DNA of 64,000 nucleotides. Origin: an uncultured Arenicella sp. (GTDB taxonomy: Bacteria; Pseudomonadota; Gammaproteobacteria; Arenicellales; Arenicellaceae). A program made the translations under genes and the position numbers. Shown here one piece after another: positions 46,632 through 56,100 of this stretch. The stretch is from NCBI GenBank assembly GCA_947499305.1, contig CANMNN010000009.1, positions 1-64,000 of the forward strand. The letters are read 5' to 3'. Position 1 is the stretch's first letter. Each line of letters opens with the position of its first letter. Below the pieces are notes generated by a model, which had not been told where the DNA came from, made no database searches, and worked only from the letters and a program-made list of their open reading frames with translations.

Positions 46632-47390
46632 TTAATCGACAGTGTCTGCCAAATTGGCCTTTGCAGTAGATCTTTGTTCCGCTTGGGCTTCTTCTTGGAT
46701 AAGCGTCAGCACATCATTGACCAGAATGTCAGGGTGCAAAAACGAAACGTTATAAATATTACGTATCTGCTTTTCTCGATCAATCAGATAGACGCGTAGA
46801 ATATGAGAGAAGGTATTACGCTCATTATTAGACGCGGCGTCGTCGGCGATCACGCTTTGTTGATAGGCCTTTAGAATAGGGCGAATTTCTTGCTCAGATT
46901 TACTGGTTAAGAATTGCCAATCTGCCTGGCTACTTTGCTTTAAGTCTTCGCCCCATTCTTGCATAACGTCGGGCGTATCGAATTGTGGGTCAAAACTTAA
47001 GGTGAGCAATCGTAAGTTGTCTTTTAGCAGCGGTTGTTTTTTTACTCGGTCAGCTACTTTGTACGAAACCATAGTTGAAAGCGGGCAGCCATTAACATCG
47101 TCGCAGGTGCGATAGATAAAGCTCAACACGGTTATCTTCTCGCCAAGCAGATCGTTTAAGTCGAGGGATTGGCCTTGGCTATTTAAAATTGAGCCTCCAG
47201 CGGCTGCTCGAATCGGGGGCAATTCATAAGTACCTGGCTTAGGGGCGGTAAATGACAACTGACCCCAGCCTGGAGCCAAGCGAATCTCATTGCTGTTTTG
47301 TGCACCCGCGTAAGGTGAGAGAGCTAAAAATAGTAGACTCCCAATTAGACGCGTATAAAACTTGGCCAAATTACACACTAAATCATTCAT
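46632..47390 (-). CDS. SCO1/SenC-family copper chaperone of the methanethiol oxidase operon
   Basis: 252 residues with N-terminal signal peptide or anchor (to about residue 30). Thioredoxin-like SCO fold: the copper site TCDDVNGC (Cys96, Cys102) has five residues between the cysteines instead of the usual three, and the distal ligand His lies in FSHILRVYLID. It should deliver copper to the copper-dependent methanethiol oxidase encoded just upstream. It overlaps mtoX by 4 bases (ATGA) and is followed after 6 bases by the MauG-like gene. The mature N-terminus starts with an extension containing EIRLAPG (35-41). Confidence 0.9.
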   Translation of the reverse strand: MNDLVCNLAKFYTRLIGSLLFLALSPYAGAQNSNEIRLAPGWGQLSFTAPKPGTYELPPIRAAAGGSILNSQGQSLDLNDLLGEKITVLSFIYRTCDDVNGCPLSTMVSYKVADRVKKQPLLKDNLRLLTLSFDPQFDTPDVMQEWGEDLKQSSQADWQFLTSKSEQEIRPILKAYQQSVIADDAASNNERNTFSHILRVYLIDREKQIRNIYNVSFLHPDILVNDVLTLIQEEAQAEQRSTAKANLADTVD

Positions 47391-48790
47391 TCAGGTTTGC
47401 TGGCTAATAGGGTATCCGATGCATTACTATTTACCTCAGCTTGTTTGGTTTCGTAGGGTCTTTTCATGCCATACAGGCCGTAAGCGCCAAAGCGCATTTG
47501 ATGCGCACTGCCTAGTTTTTCGGCTTTAAAGTCAACCTCAAACTCAAGATTTAATTTGCTGCCATCCCATGTGTAGGATTTGAAAAATTGTTGATCTTGA
47601 TCACCTTTTTTATCCCAGTTATTGAGCAACGATGATGTGAAGTAAGCTCGTTTGCCATCCCAGCTTTGCGAAATCATATTTAGTTGCGAGCCAATTTCTT
47701 TTTCGTAGGTCTGCTTCGGGTTGAAAGGATCGGAAACGTCAAAGTACCGAGCTTTGCCATCCATAAATGTTTGAACCCATAGGCCCTTGTCATCAGACGT
47801 GATCGAGATATCCACTGGCAGAGGCACTTTAGATGGATCGCCAATATCGGCAACCGCCTTGGCTTGCCACTCGCCCTGCTCGTCTTCATACATCAGCCAA
47901 ATTTTTGACGTTAGTGCGGTAGTGGTGAAGCAGTAGTTGTGGTTTGGTTGCCATGCACAGCGAATTTCAAGCGGCGCGCCTGGCATGTCAAATATCTTCT
48001 CGGGCTTACGCGTGTGTAAGTTCCATTTGATGGCAGTATTACCAAAGCGCTTCATCGCTTCGGGGTCTTGCAACATCGTTCCGAAATCCATCATATAGTT
48101 GGTCCAGCCGGTAAATGACGATGTGAACATCGCATTGCGACGAGGTAGAGCGCGAACGTCATAGCCGTAGCCGTCGGCGAACTTGCCTGATTTTTCTGCA
48201 CCCCGCAAGTCTTGGTCTGTCGGGTGCCAATGGGTTGCGATGTAGTCGCCAGTATTAGAATACTCAACCATCGCAGTCCGACCACCATGGTCGGCATTGT
48301 TTGATAAACCTGTGACCATGATCTTGCCGGCTAGGGCGTAAAAGGTATGTGGGCCAACGACGCCGCCACTGACTTTTACAAAATTGTCGATGGTTTTATA
48401 AAGTGTTGGTTTCGCAGGATCGGTGTGAACGTCGAAGATAAAGATTTTGTTACTGTCTAAGCCGCCTGCCCATAGGTAATGGCGATCATCGGTGAAGCCA
48501 GAATGATGTGCTTCGTTGCGTCCGCCTACTGAGAGCGAATTGATAACCTTGCCATACTTTGGTGAGGCGGGGTTTACATCGATAGTTACGAGTTTATCTT
48601 GCTCATCACCAAGGTTTTCTTGGCCGAGAGTCCAAACATAGACGAAATCTTCCTGGCCAACAATCTTTGCCATGTAGGGTGACATGCACGTTTCATCGGC
48701 ATGGCTAGTGAGCGATGCTGCGAAAAAAAGGCTGGCGATCGCAATTTGCATTAAGCCTCTATTTACGCCGGTTGTTTTAAACAAGTTCAT
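47387..48790 (-). CDS. mtoX: Methanethiol oxidase, SBP56 family
   Basis: 467 residues. Signal peptide to Ala31 (SLTSHA), so periplasmic. The mature protein begins DETCMSPYMAKI and shows the selenium-binding-protein (SBP56) beta-propeller motifs VGGRNEAHHSGFTDDRHYLWAGGLDSNKIFIFDV (in pieces), VGPHTFYALAGKIMVTGLSN, HWHPTD and AHQMRFGAYGLYGMKRPY, with many His residues that bind copper. The enzyme turns CH3SH, O2 and water into formaldehyde, H2S and H2O2. Signal peptide plus the sco-mauG context separates it from cytosolic SBP56 proteins. AAGGAGAAG precedes the start. Symbol given from family and operon context. Confidence 0.92.
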   Translation of the reverse strand: MNLFKTTGVNRGLMQIAIASLFFAASLTSHADETCMSPYMAKIVGQEDFVYVWTLGQENLGDEQDKLVTIDVNPASPKYGKVINSLSVGGRNEAHHSGFTDDRHYLWAGGLDSNKIFIFDVHTDPAKPTLYKTIDNFVKVSGGVVGPHTFYALAGKIMVTGLSNNADHGGRTAMVEYSNTGDYIATHWHPTDQDLRGAEKSGKFADGYGYDVRALPRRNAMFTSSFTGWTNYMMDFGTMLQDPEAMKRFGNTAIKWNLHTRKPEKIFDMPGAPLEIRCAWQPNHNYCFTTTALTSKIWLMYEDEQGEWQAKAVADIGDPSKVPLPVDISITSDDKGLWVQTFMDGKARYFDVSDPFNPKQTYEKEIGSQLNMISQSWDGKRAYFTSSLLNNWDKKGDQDQQFFKSYTWDGSKLNLEFEVDFKAEKLGSAHQMRFGAYGLYGMKRPYETKQAEVNSNASDTLLASKPE

Positions 48791-48939
48791 GGAACTTCTC
48801 CTTCGGTAATTGGAAATTGATTCATCAGTGAGCGTATTTATTATTGCTATCGCTCTGTCTTAATACTGCTAACTTACTCTCGTAACTCTTTATAATTCAT
48901 TGCACTTTGCGCTAACTGAGCAGGGCTTTAGGTTTAGCG

Positions 48940-50172
48940 TTACTTATTTGAAGAGGCAAACCATTCGCGGCCTTTTAACATGCAGGACCAATAGACCCAA
49001 GGTAGTAGCTTTGCCTTAAGGTGCCATGCAAATGCACTTGGTTTAGTACCGGTGTTTAACCACTCAGGAAAAGTTGGGTTAACTTTGCCACCGTAGGTGA
49101 ATTCGGCCAGCACAATTTTACCTTTCTCAACAGTGAGCGGGCATGAGCCATAACCGTCGTAACTCGCGGACGCGGTTTGGCCCAACAAGGCGTCACAAAT
49201 ATTTTGCGCTACAACGGGTGCTTGTTTGCGCGCGGCAGCCATGGTCTTTGCGTTGGTGGTGTTCATTACGTCGCCTGCGCCCCAAACATTCGCATAGCGT
49301 TTGTGTTGCAAGGTATTGGGGTCTACATCGAGCCATCCTGCTGCGTCATCTGCTAAGGGGCTATCGCGAATAAAGTCAGGTAAGCGCTGTGGCGGACATA
49401 CATGTAGCATGTCAAAATGTCGTTCAACGATCACCTCCTCGCCGTCACTATTGGGCGTTTTGAACCAAGCGGTTTTTGATGTGCCATCTACTTTGACAAG
49501 GTTATGCATCGTGGTTTGTTCAACACCGTATTTTTCCATGTAGGAAGTCAGTGCAGGCACATAAGCATCTACTCCAAACAACACACCACCGGCATTGCAA
49601 AACTCTATGTCGATGTTTTCCAAGCTACCATTTGAGAGCCATTCAGAGGCTGAAAGGTAGAGCGCTTTTTGCGGCGCACCGGCACATTTTATTGGCATTG
49701 GAGGCTGAGTGAAGATTGCCTTGCCCGATTCTAAGCCTTGCACCAGCTGCCAAGTGTAGGGAGCAAGATCATAGCGATAATTTGAGGTTACTCCGTTCTT
49801 GCCAAGTGTTTCCTCTAAGCCTTCAATGGCAGACCAATCGAGCGTCAAACCGGGTGCGACGACTAATTGGAGGTAGCTCACAGCGTTGCCATCTTCCAAG
49901 GTCACTGAGTTGTTTTCAGCCTGAAATGAACTAACCCTCGACTTTATCCAGCTAACACTTTTGGGAATCACGCTATGAGTTTTTCGGTGTGTTGATTCAG
50001 CACTGAACACACCGCCACCGACCATGGTCCAACCTGGTTGGTAGTAGTGATCTTCGGATGGGTCGATTACGGCAATGCTAATACTTGATTGGCGCTTTAG
50101 AATACTGCTGGCAGTTGCGACGCCAGCAGAGCCTGCGCCGACGATTACGACATCATACTTAGTGTTGGTCAT
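48940..50172 (-). CDS. sqr: Type II sulfide:quinone oxidoreductase
   Basis: 410 residues. FAD-binding VVIVGAGSAGVATA at the N-terminus and second binding site IEFCNAGGVLFGV. The two redox cysteines of the human-SQOR-like (type II) class are in IKCAGAPQKALYL (Cys163) and DGYGSCPL (Cys344), followed by the typical ILAEF-like IVLAEFTYGGK. It oxidises sulfide at the membrane, passing electrons to quinone and sulfur to a thiol acceptor. It lies 149 bp upstream of mtoX on the same strand and would remove the H2S that methanethiol oxidase makes. GAGGAG precedes the start. Confidence 0.92.
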   Translation of the reverse strand: MTNTKYDVVIVGAGSAGVATASSILKRQSSISIAVIDPSEDHYYQPGWTMVGGGVFSAESTHRKTHSVIPKSVSWIKSRVSSFQAENNSVTLEDGNAVSYLQLVVAPGLTLDWSAIEGLEETLGKNGVTSNYRYDLAPYTWQLVQGLESGKAIFTQPPMPIKCAGAPQKALYLSASEWLSNGSLENIDIEFCNAGGVLFGVDAYVPALTSYMEKYGVEQTTMHNLVKVDGTSKTAWFKTPNSDGEEVIVERHFDMLHVCPPQRLPDFIRDSPLADDAAGWLDVDPNTLQHKRYANVWGAGDVMNTTNAKTMAAARKQAPVVAQNICDALLGQTASASYDGYGSCPLTVEKGKIVLAEFTYGGKVNPTFPEWLNTGTKPSAFAWHLKAKLLPWVYWSCMLKGREWFASSNK

Positions 50173-50256
50173 GCTTACTCCTCATCTTTAGAGCTTCCGA
50201 ACTTTGATTAAAGCTCTGGCTCTATTAATCGATTAAGCCATTCCTTTTAGAAGTTC

Positions 50257-50276
50257 ATACCGTAATTTTTCGGTAT
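50257..50276. promoter_or_regulatory. Inverted repeat between blh and sqr
   Basis: ATACCG (50257-50262), 8-nt AT loop, CGGTAT (50271-50276), in the 198 bp between the blh stop and the sqr start. It could be a small terminator for blh or an operator for sqr; the sequence alone does not decide. Confidence 0.3.
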
Positions 50277-50370
50277 TACTTAAGGCTGACTCACTTGAAA
50301 CGAGAAACTACGTTTACTGCATGTTTAATTTTTCGAAATACTAATGTTGTTGCATAGCTGATTTTGTCTA

Positions 50371-51243
50371 TTACCTGTTGGTGTTCAAACCACTGACAGG
50401 CACTTTTAAATAGTGAACCCCATTAGTTTCCGAGTCTGGGAAATAGCCTGCGCGCATATTAACTTGTAGCGATGGCAATATTAGTTTGGGCATATCCAGT
50501 GTGTTATCACGCGCCTCGCGTAAGGCCACGAATTCATCCCGAGAAATACTTTTCTTAATATGAATATTGTTGGCTTGTTGAGCTTCAATCGTGGTTTCAA
50601 ATGCCAATTCTCGACCATTCGGTTGATAGTCATGACACATAAATAAGCGTGTTTCGGCGGGCAAGCTGAATATACGTTGAATTGACTGATAGAGCTCGCT
50701 TGCATCGCCGCCAGGGAAATCAGTTCGAGCGGTTCCTGAGTCTGGCATAAAGAGTGTGTCGCCGACAAAGGCCGCATCTCCAATGACATGAGTGATGCAG
50801 GCTGGAGTATGTCCTGGCGTGTGCATCGCAATGCCATTTAGTTTGCCAATTTTATACTGCTGGTCTTCATCAAAGAGAATGTCGAATTGGCTACCATTAC
50901 GCTCGAATTCAGTACCTTCGTTGAAAACCTTTCCAAACTCTTTCTGAACGCTAACAATGTGTTTGCTGATAGCAATTTTGCCGCCGACTTTCTCTTGAAG
51001 GTAAGGTGCCGCCGACAGGTGGTCGGCATGGATATGTGTTTCGAGTAATAGTTCTACATTGAGATTATTATTTTGAACATGCTCAATAATGCGGTTTGCA
51101 CTTTGATACTGCACCTCACCCTTGGTAAAGCTAAAATCGAGAACGGAGTCAATAATGGCGCAAGCAGACGACGTCGGGTCTTTTACGACGTATGAAAATG
51201 TACTGCTGTCCGAGTCGAAAAATGAGCTGACTTCTGGGCGCAT
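50371..51243 (-). CDS. blh: Blh/ETHE1-like persulfide dioxygenase (metallo-beta-lactamase fold)
   Basis: 290 residues from the ATG at 51243, preferred because GGAGA lies nine bases upstream and homologues start with this MRPEVSSFFD segment. Metal site: THIHADH (His70, His72, Asp74, His75), His145 in TPGHTP, Asp162 in GDTLF, His204 in CHDYQP. The C-terminal LREARDNTLDMPKLILPSLQVNMRAGYFP is typical of Blh proteins. Family members oxidise glutathione persulfide to sulfite with O2. Upstream of sqr on the same strand, it would use the persulfide that sqr generates. Confidence 0.88.
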   Translation of the reverse strand: MRPEVSSFFDSDSSTFSYVVKDPTSSACAIIDSVLDFSFTKGEVQYQSANRIIEHVQNNNLNVELLLETHIHADHLSAAPYLQEKVGGKIAISKHIVSVQKEFGKVFNEGTEFERNGSQFDILFDEDQQYKIGKLNGIAMHTPGHTPACITHVIGDAAFVGDTLFMPDSGTARTDFPGGDASELYQSIQRIFSLPAETRLFMCHDYQPNGRELAFETTIEAQQANNIHIKKSISRDEFVALREARDNTLDMPKLILPSLQVNMRAGYFPDSETNGVHYLKVPVSGLNTNR

Positions 51244-51567
51244 TTTGTGGATTCTCCGATTAGTGAGGGCCGGATTTCTGATCAACTGTGAATTGAACTC
51301 ATCCTTTGTACTCTACCCCTAGGGAGCGTGTCAAACTTCGGGCCTTAAATAATCTCCACCGTAACCTTAGATTATCTTCAATTTGTTAAATATGGCTATT
51401 TAAAGATAGCTGCGCTTTACGGTGTAAGAATTCTTGTTGAAAATCAGTAGAGTGAGCCGATGATTCTAGTCATCTGCTATTAGGCCAACCTTCGTAATTT
51501 AGTTGTTTCGAATTGCCACGCTTGTTTATACTCAAACGCATTTCTGGATGAATCTTCAAGTGAATAT
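51244..51567. other. Divergent intergenic region
   Basis: 324 bp between blh and the third DUF3667 gene. It must contain both promoters. No regulator gene or clear operator was seen. Confidence 0.45.
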
Positions 51568-52344
51568 ATGAGCTCGAGCAAGGTTGATAAGGCAGACGAG
51601 TCAAGCTGCCAAAACTGTGGAGCGCCCGCCGACGCAAATTTCTGTCCCAACTGTGGGCAAAAAACACGGCTTCAAAGAATTAGCCTGACTACCTTGCTAC
51701 AAGAAACTTCTGCCAACGTTTTTCAGATTAATAGAGGCTTATTCTATTCGATTATCGAGTTTACTCGTCGACCCGCGATAAGCGTTGAAAATTATCTTTC
51801 TAATAAGCGTAAGCAATACCTCCAGCCCGTTGCCTATGCGTTCACATTGGCGTCGTTCTACTTTTTGCTAAGTCGTTTAGTTGATCACAACACTTACTTC
51901 GACAGCGCCTTAGAGGGTTTTGTTTTGGCGTCTTCTGATATGGAAAACGACAAATTAATCATCGAGCGGCTTACTTGGTTTACTCGAAATTACGCGTTTA
52001 CTGCCTTATTGATGGTGCCTTTTTTTTCGCTAGCCACCTTCTTAGTATTCATCAACGAAAAAAGAAACTACCTTGAACATGTTGTTCTTAATTTGTATAT
52101 CACTGGTCATCAGTCTTTGATCTATGCGTTTTTCGCGATAGCCAGTGTGTTTATAAGTAATGCCGATTTAGTCGAAATACTCACTTTGTTTTTTTCAGTA
52201 GCTTACGCAGTATATGTTTTACTTACGTTTTTCAAAGCGCAACATCTTGCCCTTAGGCTTATTAAGGTTATGCTTGGCTATGGCATCTCCCTAACACTAT
52301 TGGTGATAAGCATTGGTGTTATTGGGCTTGTATATATCAATTAG
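51568..52344 (+). CDS. DUF3667-type membrane protein, third copy
   Basis: 258 residues. Zinc ribbon CQNCGAPADANFCPNCGQ (residues 14-31), amphipathic stretch ISLTTLLQETSANVFQINRG, the segment YLSNKRKQYLQPVAYAF matching the ARYISPLRLY region of the first copy, then five hydrophobic helices. Homologous to the proteins at 8536-9450 and 42012-42803, function unknown. It stands alone. Confidence 0.8.
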   Translation: MSSSKVDKADESSCQNCGAPADANFCPNCGQKTRLQRISLTTLLQETSANVFQINRGLFYSIIEFTRRPAISVENYLSNKRKQYLQPVAYAFTLASFYFLLSRLVDHNTYFDSALEGFVLASSDMENDKLIIERLTWFTRNYAFTALLMVPFFSLATFLVFINEKRNYLEHVVLNLYITGHQSLIYAFFAIASVFISNADLVEILTLFFSVAYAVYVLLTFFKAQHLALRLIKVMLGYGISLTLLVISIGVIGLVYIN

Positions 52345-52555
52345 AAATAGTCATTGTCAGTATCCTACTTGTTCTATTTTTCGGGATTTTTAAGTGAGTC
52401 TATTGCGAAGAATATATTTTTGTCTATTTGGAGGCTTTATTAGGAAAGGGTTTGTCCTTAAGATATCGACTGTTCGAGACTAAAACGACCAAGAAGGAAC
52501 TTACTGTGCGACTTATTATAATTCCTCAACTCGTGCCCAGGTGTATCGCTGAATT

Positions 52556-54073
52556 ATGAGACCAACAATTTTTTTCTTTTTAACATTAGCGCTATTCTTG
52601 GGATGCCAATCTTATGTCTACGGGAAGGGCGATGTTGAAAAGATCGTCAAGAGGACTTGGTATAAAGTGAGCAGTCCTCACTTTTCGATTTATACTGATT
52701 CTAGCAAACGAACCGCTAAACGATTGGCTGAAAATCTAGAACGTTTTAGAACTGTCTTTTACTCCTTCACTGGCGCCCAGCCAGCTGAGAGGATACGTAA
52801 AATTAAGGTTGTCGCAACGCGCAAGAGAGGGATCTATAACTTGTTAGCTGGCAGCAAATCAAAGAGGAAAACGGCTGGTTTTTTTGTTGATTCTGTAAAC
52901 GGCAACTATGCCTTGGTTGACTTGGGTCGCTACAACAGTTTGAGTATTCTATTTCATGAGTACACTCACTATCTTCATGCAAATATGAGAATCGAAACTC
53001 CACCAAGATGGTTTGCAGAAGGTATTGCAGACTACTTCTCGACCATGGAGTTTAAAGATGGCACTGAGATCATTTATGGTAAGCCACATCAAGGACGTCT
53101 AAGTTACCTACGCGGTGCTCAATGGACGCCTATCGAAAGAACTCTCAACGCGTCAAGGTTCAAAACTGCAAAGGACACGCGTCAGCTCTACGCCCAAGGG
53201 TGGTTAATGGTGCATTACTTTTGGTCGAAGCAAGAACTCTCGGGAAAGATAGAACACTATCTTCAGTTGGTAGCCTCGGGTATCGCCGTGGAGGATGCGG
53301 TTAATCAGGCACTTGGGATGTCTTTACGTAAACTAGATAGAGAACTTCGAGCGTATGCAAAGCAGAGTACTCACTACTACACTAAAGTTTCTCTGTCGTC
53401 TGAGCTCGAGACAGGAGAACTATCGATCACAAAGCTTTCTAAAGACGTTGCAGCATTTGAAGTGGGAGAGTTTGTAGCGCAGAGCCGTAAACTTCCAGAG
53501 TTAGCTGAAGCTCTTTATGACGAGTCGCTTGGACATAATTCCACAAATGCGAATGCTTTGGCGGGGCTCGCTAGAATACGCTTCAGAAAAGATTTCTCTT
53601 CCGGAGAGTCACTAATCGCTCGAGCAAAAGCCCTTGAGCCAGAAAACCCTTGGGTTGCTACGGTTTCGGGGCATATAAATGCAAACAAGTATTTGCTTGT
53701 TGCCGATACTAATGAAAAAGCAAGGCTGTGGAATAATGCGATAAGCGACTATAATCAGGCAATAAAAGAAAAACCCCTAAATTTGGATGCTCTCTACGCG
53801 GTTGCTCAGCTCTACCTAATCAAGGGAAATAGCCTAGAAGAATATGATCGGGTCGTCGGAGCGGCTCTGGATATAGCGCCATCAAACAATTCTGTCAGGC
53901 GCGCTGCGATTGTGGCAAACCTAATGAATCAGAGATTGGATTCTGCTGAATTCTTGGCAGACTTGGTCCGAACAAACTCTCATCTTTCAGCTGAGGGGCT
54001 GGAGCAGTTTAATAAGTGGTTCGAAAATCAGTCTGAAAAATATCGAAATGAGCAAACGCCAAGCATCGAGTAG
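52556..54073 (+). CDS. Envelope HExxH metallopeptidase-like protein with TPR repeats
   Basis: 505 residues. Signal sequence with a possible lipobox (LFLGC, Cys17). A gluzincin-like domain follows: SPHFSIYTDSSKRTAKRLAENLERF, then HEYTHYLH (His134, Glu135, His138) and the third ligand Glu155 in RWFAEGIADYFS, as in DUF1570-type peptidases. The C-terminal 200 residues form TPR repeats (AEALYDESLGHNSTNANALAGLARI, AISDYNQAIKEKPLNLDALYAVAQLYL). Catalytic residues are complete, so it may be an active peptidase; substrate unknown. Confidence 0.82.
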   Translation: MRPTIFFFLTLALFLGCQSYVYGKGDVEKIVKRTWYKVSSPHFSIYTDSSKRTAKRLAENLERFRTVFYSFTGAQPAERIRKIKVVATRKRGIYNLLAGSKSKRKTAGFFVDSVNGNYALVDLGRYNSLSILFHEYTHYLHANMRIETPPRWFAEGIADYFSTMEFKDGTEIIYGKPHQGRLSYLRGAQWTPIERTLNASRFKTAKDTRQLYAQGWLMVHYFWSKQELSGKIEHYLQLVASGIAVEDAVNQALGMSLRKLDRELRAYAKQSTHYYTKVSLSSELETGELSITKLSKDVAAFEVGEFVAQSRKLPELAEALYDESLGHNSTNANALAGLARIRFRKDFSSGESLIARAKALEPENPWVATVSGHINANKYLLVADTNEKARLWNNAISDYNQAIKEKPLNLDALYAVAQLYLIKGNSLEEYDRVVGAALDIAPSNNSVRRAAIVANLMNQRLDSAEFLADLVRTNSHLSAEGLEQFNKWFENQSEKYRNEQTPSIE

Positions 54074-54132
54074 TTGCTCACCTACTTACCTCCCAAATAA
54101 TGTCTATTTAATACTAAGCTGCGAGTGAAATT

Positions 54133-54873
54133 TTGAATCTTTCAATAAAGGTAGTTGCGATCATTGTCCTTACCATTAGTTTTTTTATTCAAGCCGCTTT
54201 CGCTAATGGAACTCAAGGCGAGCTAAGGCTGATGCCTGCGCGTTTTCTTCAGTCTGATAAGTCGATAGTTAACTTCATTCGCTTCCCTAAGGTTTCTGGA
54301 GATATTGATATAACGGTTTTTTGTATGGGCATGATATCTAAGCTAGGCAATGTAAAAAGGAACGAGTGCTTTACTAAAGAGGATTCCAAAACCAATAGCG
54401 AGTTTGTTGATTCTGCGATTAGAGCGTCAAGGGCTGGGCGTGTTAAAAGTGCTGAAGTTAATGGCAAGCGAATTTTCGCTCATTTTAACTATAGATTTCG
54501 CTATACTCGGCGCGACGGGCAAGAAAAGATTTTTGCCTACCCTAATCATGGACACGATTCTAAAAGGTATGGTGATGAATACACTCAAGCACAGCAAATC
54601 ACCGACGGACATCAAGGGCGAAGCCCATGTAATAGTCTGAGGTCGATGGCTATCGGGCTAGTCATTAACAAGCAAGGGCGTGTAGAAGATCTGAATCATA
54701 TTTCAAGTCAAGGCGCCTCCAAAAAGTGTAAAGAGTACCAATTAAAAAATTTAGCCAAGGATTACTATATTCCCGCGACCTTTAATGGGACAGCCGTTAG
54801 TTCAACCCATGTCACTTATTTCAAGGATAAAATTGGATGGTGGGGTAGTGGGTCGGGACCTGAAAGACTTTAA
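54133..54873 (+). CDS. Exported protein with a TonB-C-like end, TTG start
   Basis: 246 residues starting at TTG 54133, as no ATG gives the complete signal peptide (NLSIKVVAIIVLTISFFIQAAFA). Four cysteines in the mature part. The C-terminus (LKNLAKDYYIPATFNGTAVSSTHVTYFKDK) resembles the TonB C-terminal fold pattern of a F.PA..NG..V stretch, but there is no Pro-rich spacer. It follows the HExxH/TPR gene by 59 bp and may share its transcript. Function not recognised. Confidence 0.6.
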   Translation: MNLSIKVVAIIVLTISFFIQAAFANGTQGELRLMPARFLQSDKSIVNFIRFPKVSGDIDITVFCMGMISKLGNVKRNECFTKEDSKTNSEFVDSAIRASRAGRVKSAEVNGKRIFAHFNYRFRYTRRDGQEKIFAYPNHGHDSKRYGDEYTQAQQITDGHQGRSPCNSLRSMAIGLVINKQGRVEDLNHISSQGASKKCKEYQLKNLAKDYYIPATFNGTAVSSTHVTYFKDKIGWWGSGSGPERL

Positions 54874-55123
54874 CTTAATTCGATAGATAGTATTGTTATG
54901 GCTGTTGGGTGACGATGTTGGTTAGTGTCTTTTTCTGAGTTATATCTAACTAAACTGCTTGCTTGGTGATAAGCGTGTGCGTGACAGGTTTATTCAATGC
55001 CCACCATTGTTAGATGAATCTGAAAGTGTTGTCACATGAGCTCCTACAATAGAAATATTATGGATTCAAGCAGTCGCTTCTAGCCGTTTACTTTCAGACG
55101 TCTTAAGTTAGGCTGCTTTGATG

Positions 55124-56071
55124 TTACACGCGCAGTTTGCGAGTATTAGAAAAGATATCCCACGCGCTCACTGCGGCTACTATTGCTAAAATTGAATAAA
55201 TCACCTTATCAAAGTGGGCTATCACTTTAACCAAGAACATATTTTCATCAAGAGGAGCGTTCAGAGAGATAAATTGATCAAATTGAAGTATTTGGGCAAT
55301 GATTACTAATGTAGCAAGAGACAGAATGATCTCACTTACTAGGCTGAATCGATCCCAGGTTGCGAGTACAAATTTGTAGATACCAATCGCGATGCCTAGA
55401 GCGATTATAATGTTCACGCTCCAATAAACGGATTGCCAATCGGCACTCAGTGAAACTTTAGCTGTTTCGCTACTTATCAAACCATACGTTAGTGATGGAA
55501 TAATGTTATTCCACCAAGCTAGAAATAGAACACTAGCGATTAGCTCAAAGCCAGTTTCAAGTCGGCTTAGCCCCAGGCGCTTCGAGTTGAAGCGTAAGTC
55601 TTTTGGTGACCAAGCATAGACTTTACTAAGGTCGGCGTTGTAGCTCTCCATTAGATAGAAAATCAGAGTGACAAGCGCGAAGACATAGAGTCCGTTATGC
55701 AAAATATCAGCAAAAATATTTATACCAACGCCGATTACTGAGCGACCAGAGATGGCCGTAAATACCGAAAGCACAATGGTGATGACCACAGTTAGTGCTA
55801 GGGCAATTTCTAAGGCTTTTCGATAGGCTGGGAAATAATCAGAACCAACTAAATGTTGGTTTGGCTGATATGCCGACGCGACTTGCATTGGGTGACCTAA
55901 CTTTTTTAGTAAGGCCTCGATTTCATCGCTTGTTAACTCGCGCCCCAACTCTTCTTGGCTGTCCTCCACTTGGCCCATAAGAGATGCTGTAAGTTCGTCG
56001 CGAACATCTTGTTTCATCTCGTCTGGTAGGTAAGTTTCTAGGCTATCTAAATAATGTTCAATCAATTTCAT
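55124..56071 (-). CDS. HAAS-domain membrane protein, partner of PadR
   Basis: 315 residues. The N-terminal 75 residues form a HAAS signalling domain (MKLIEHYLDSLETYLPDEMKQDVRDELTASL in pieces, then DEIEALLKKLGHPMQVASAY), followed by about six membrane helices. HAAS proteins are regularly encoded beside PadR repressors, as here (29 bp downstream of the PadR gene). They are thought to pass a membrane signal to the regulator. No effector is known. Confidence 0.87.
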   Translation of the reverse strand: MKLIEHYLDSLETYLPDEMKQDVRDELTASLMGQVEDSQEELGRELTSDEIEALLKKLGHPMQVASAYQPNQHLVGSDYFPAYRKALEIALALTVVITIVLSVFTAISGRSVIGVGINIFADILHNGLYVFALVTLIFYLMESYNADLSKVYAWSPKDLRFNSKRLGLSRLETGFELIASVLFLAWWNNIIPSLTYGLISSETAKVSLSADWQSVYWSVNIIIALGIAIGIYKFVLATWDRFSLVSEIILSLATLVIIAQILQFDQFISLNAPLDENMFLVKVIAHFDKVIYSILAIVAAVSAWDIFSNTRKLRV

Positions 56072-56100
56072 AAAAAACTCCTAGGAATAACATGTGTTAC

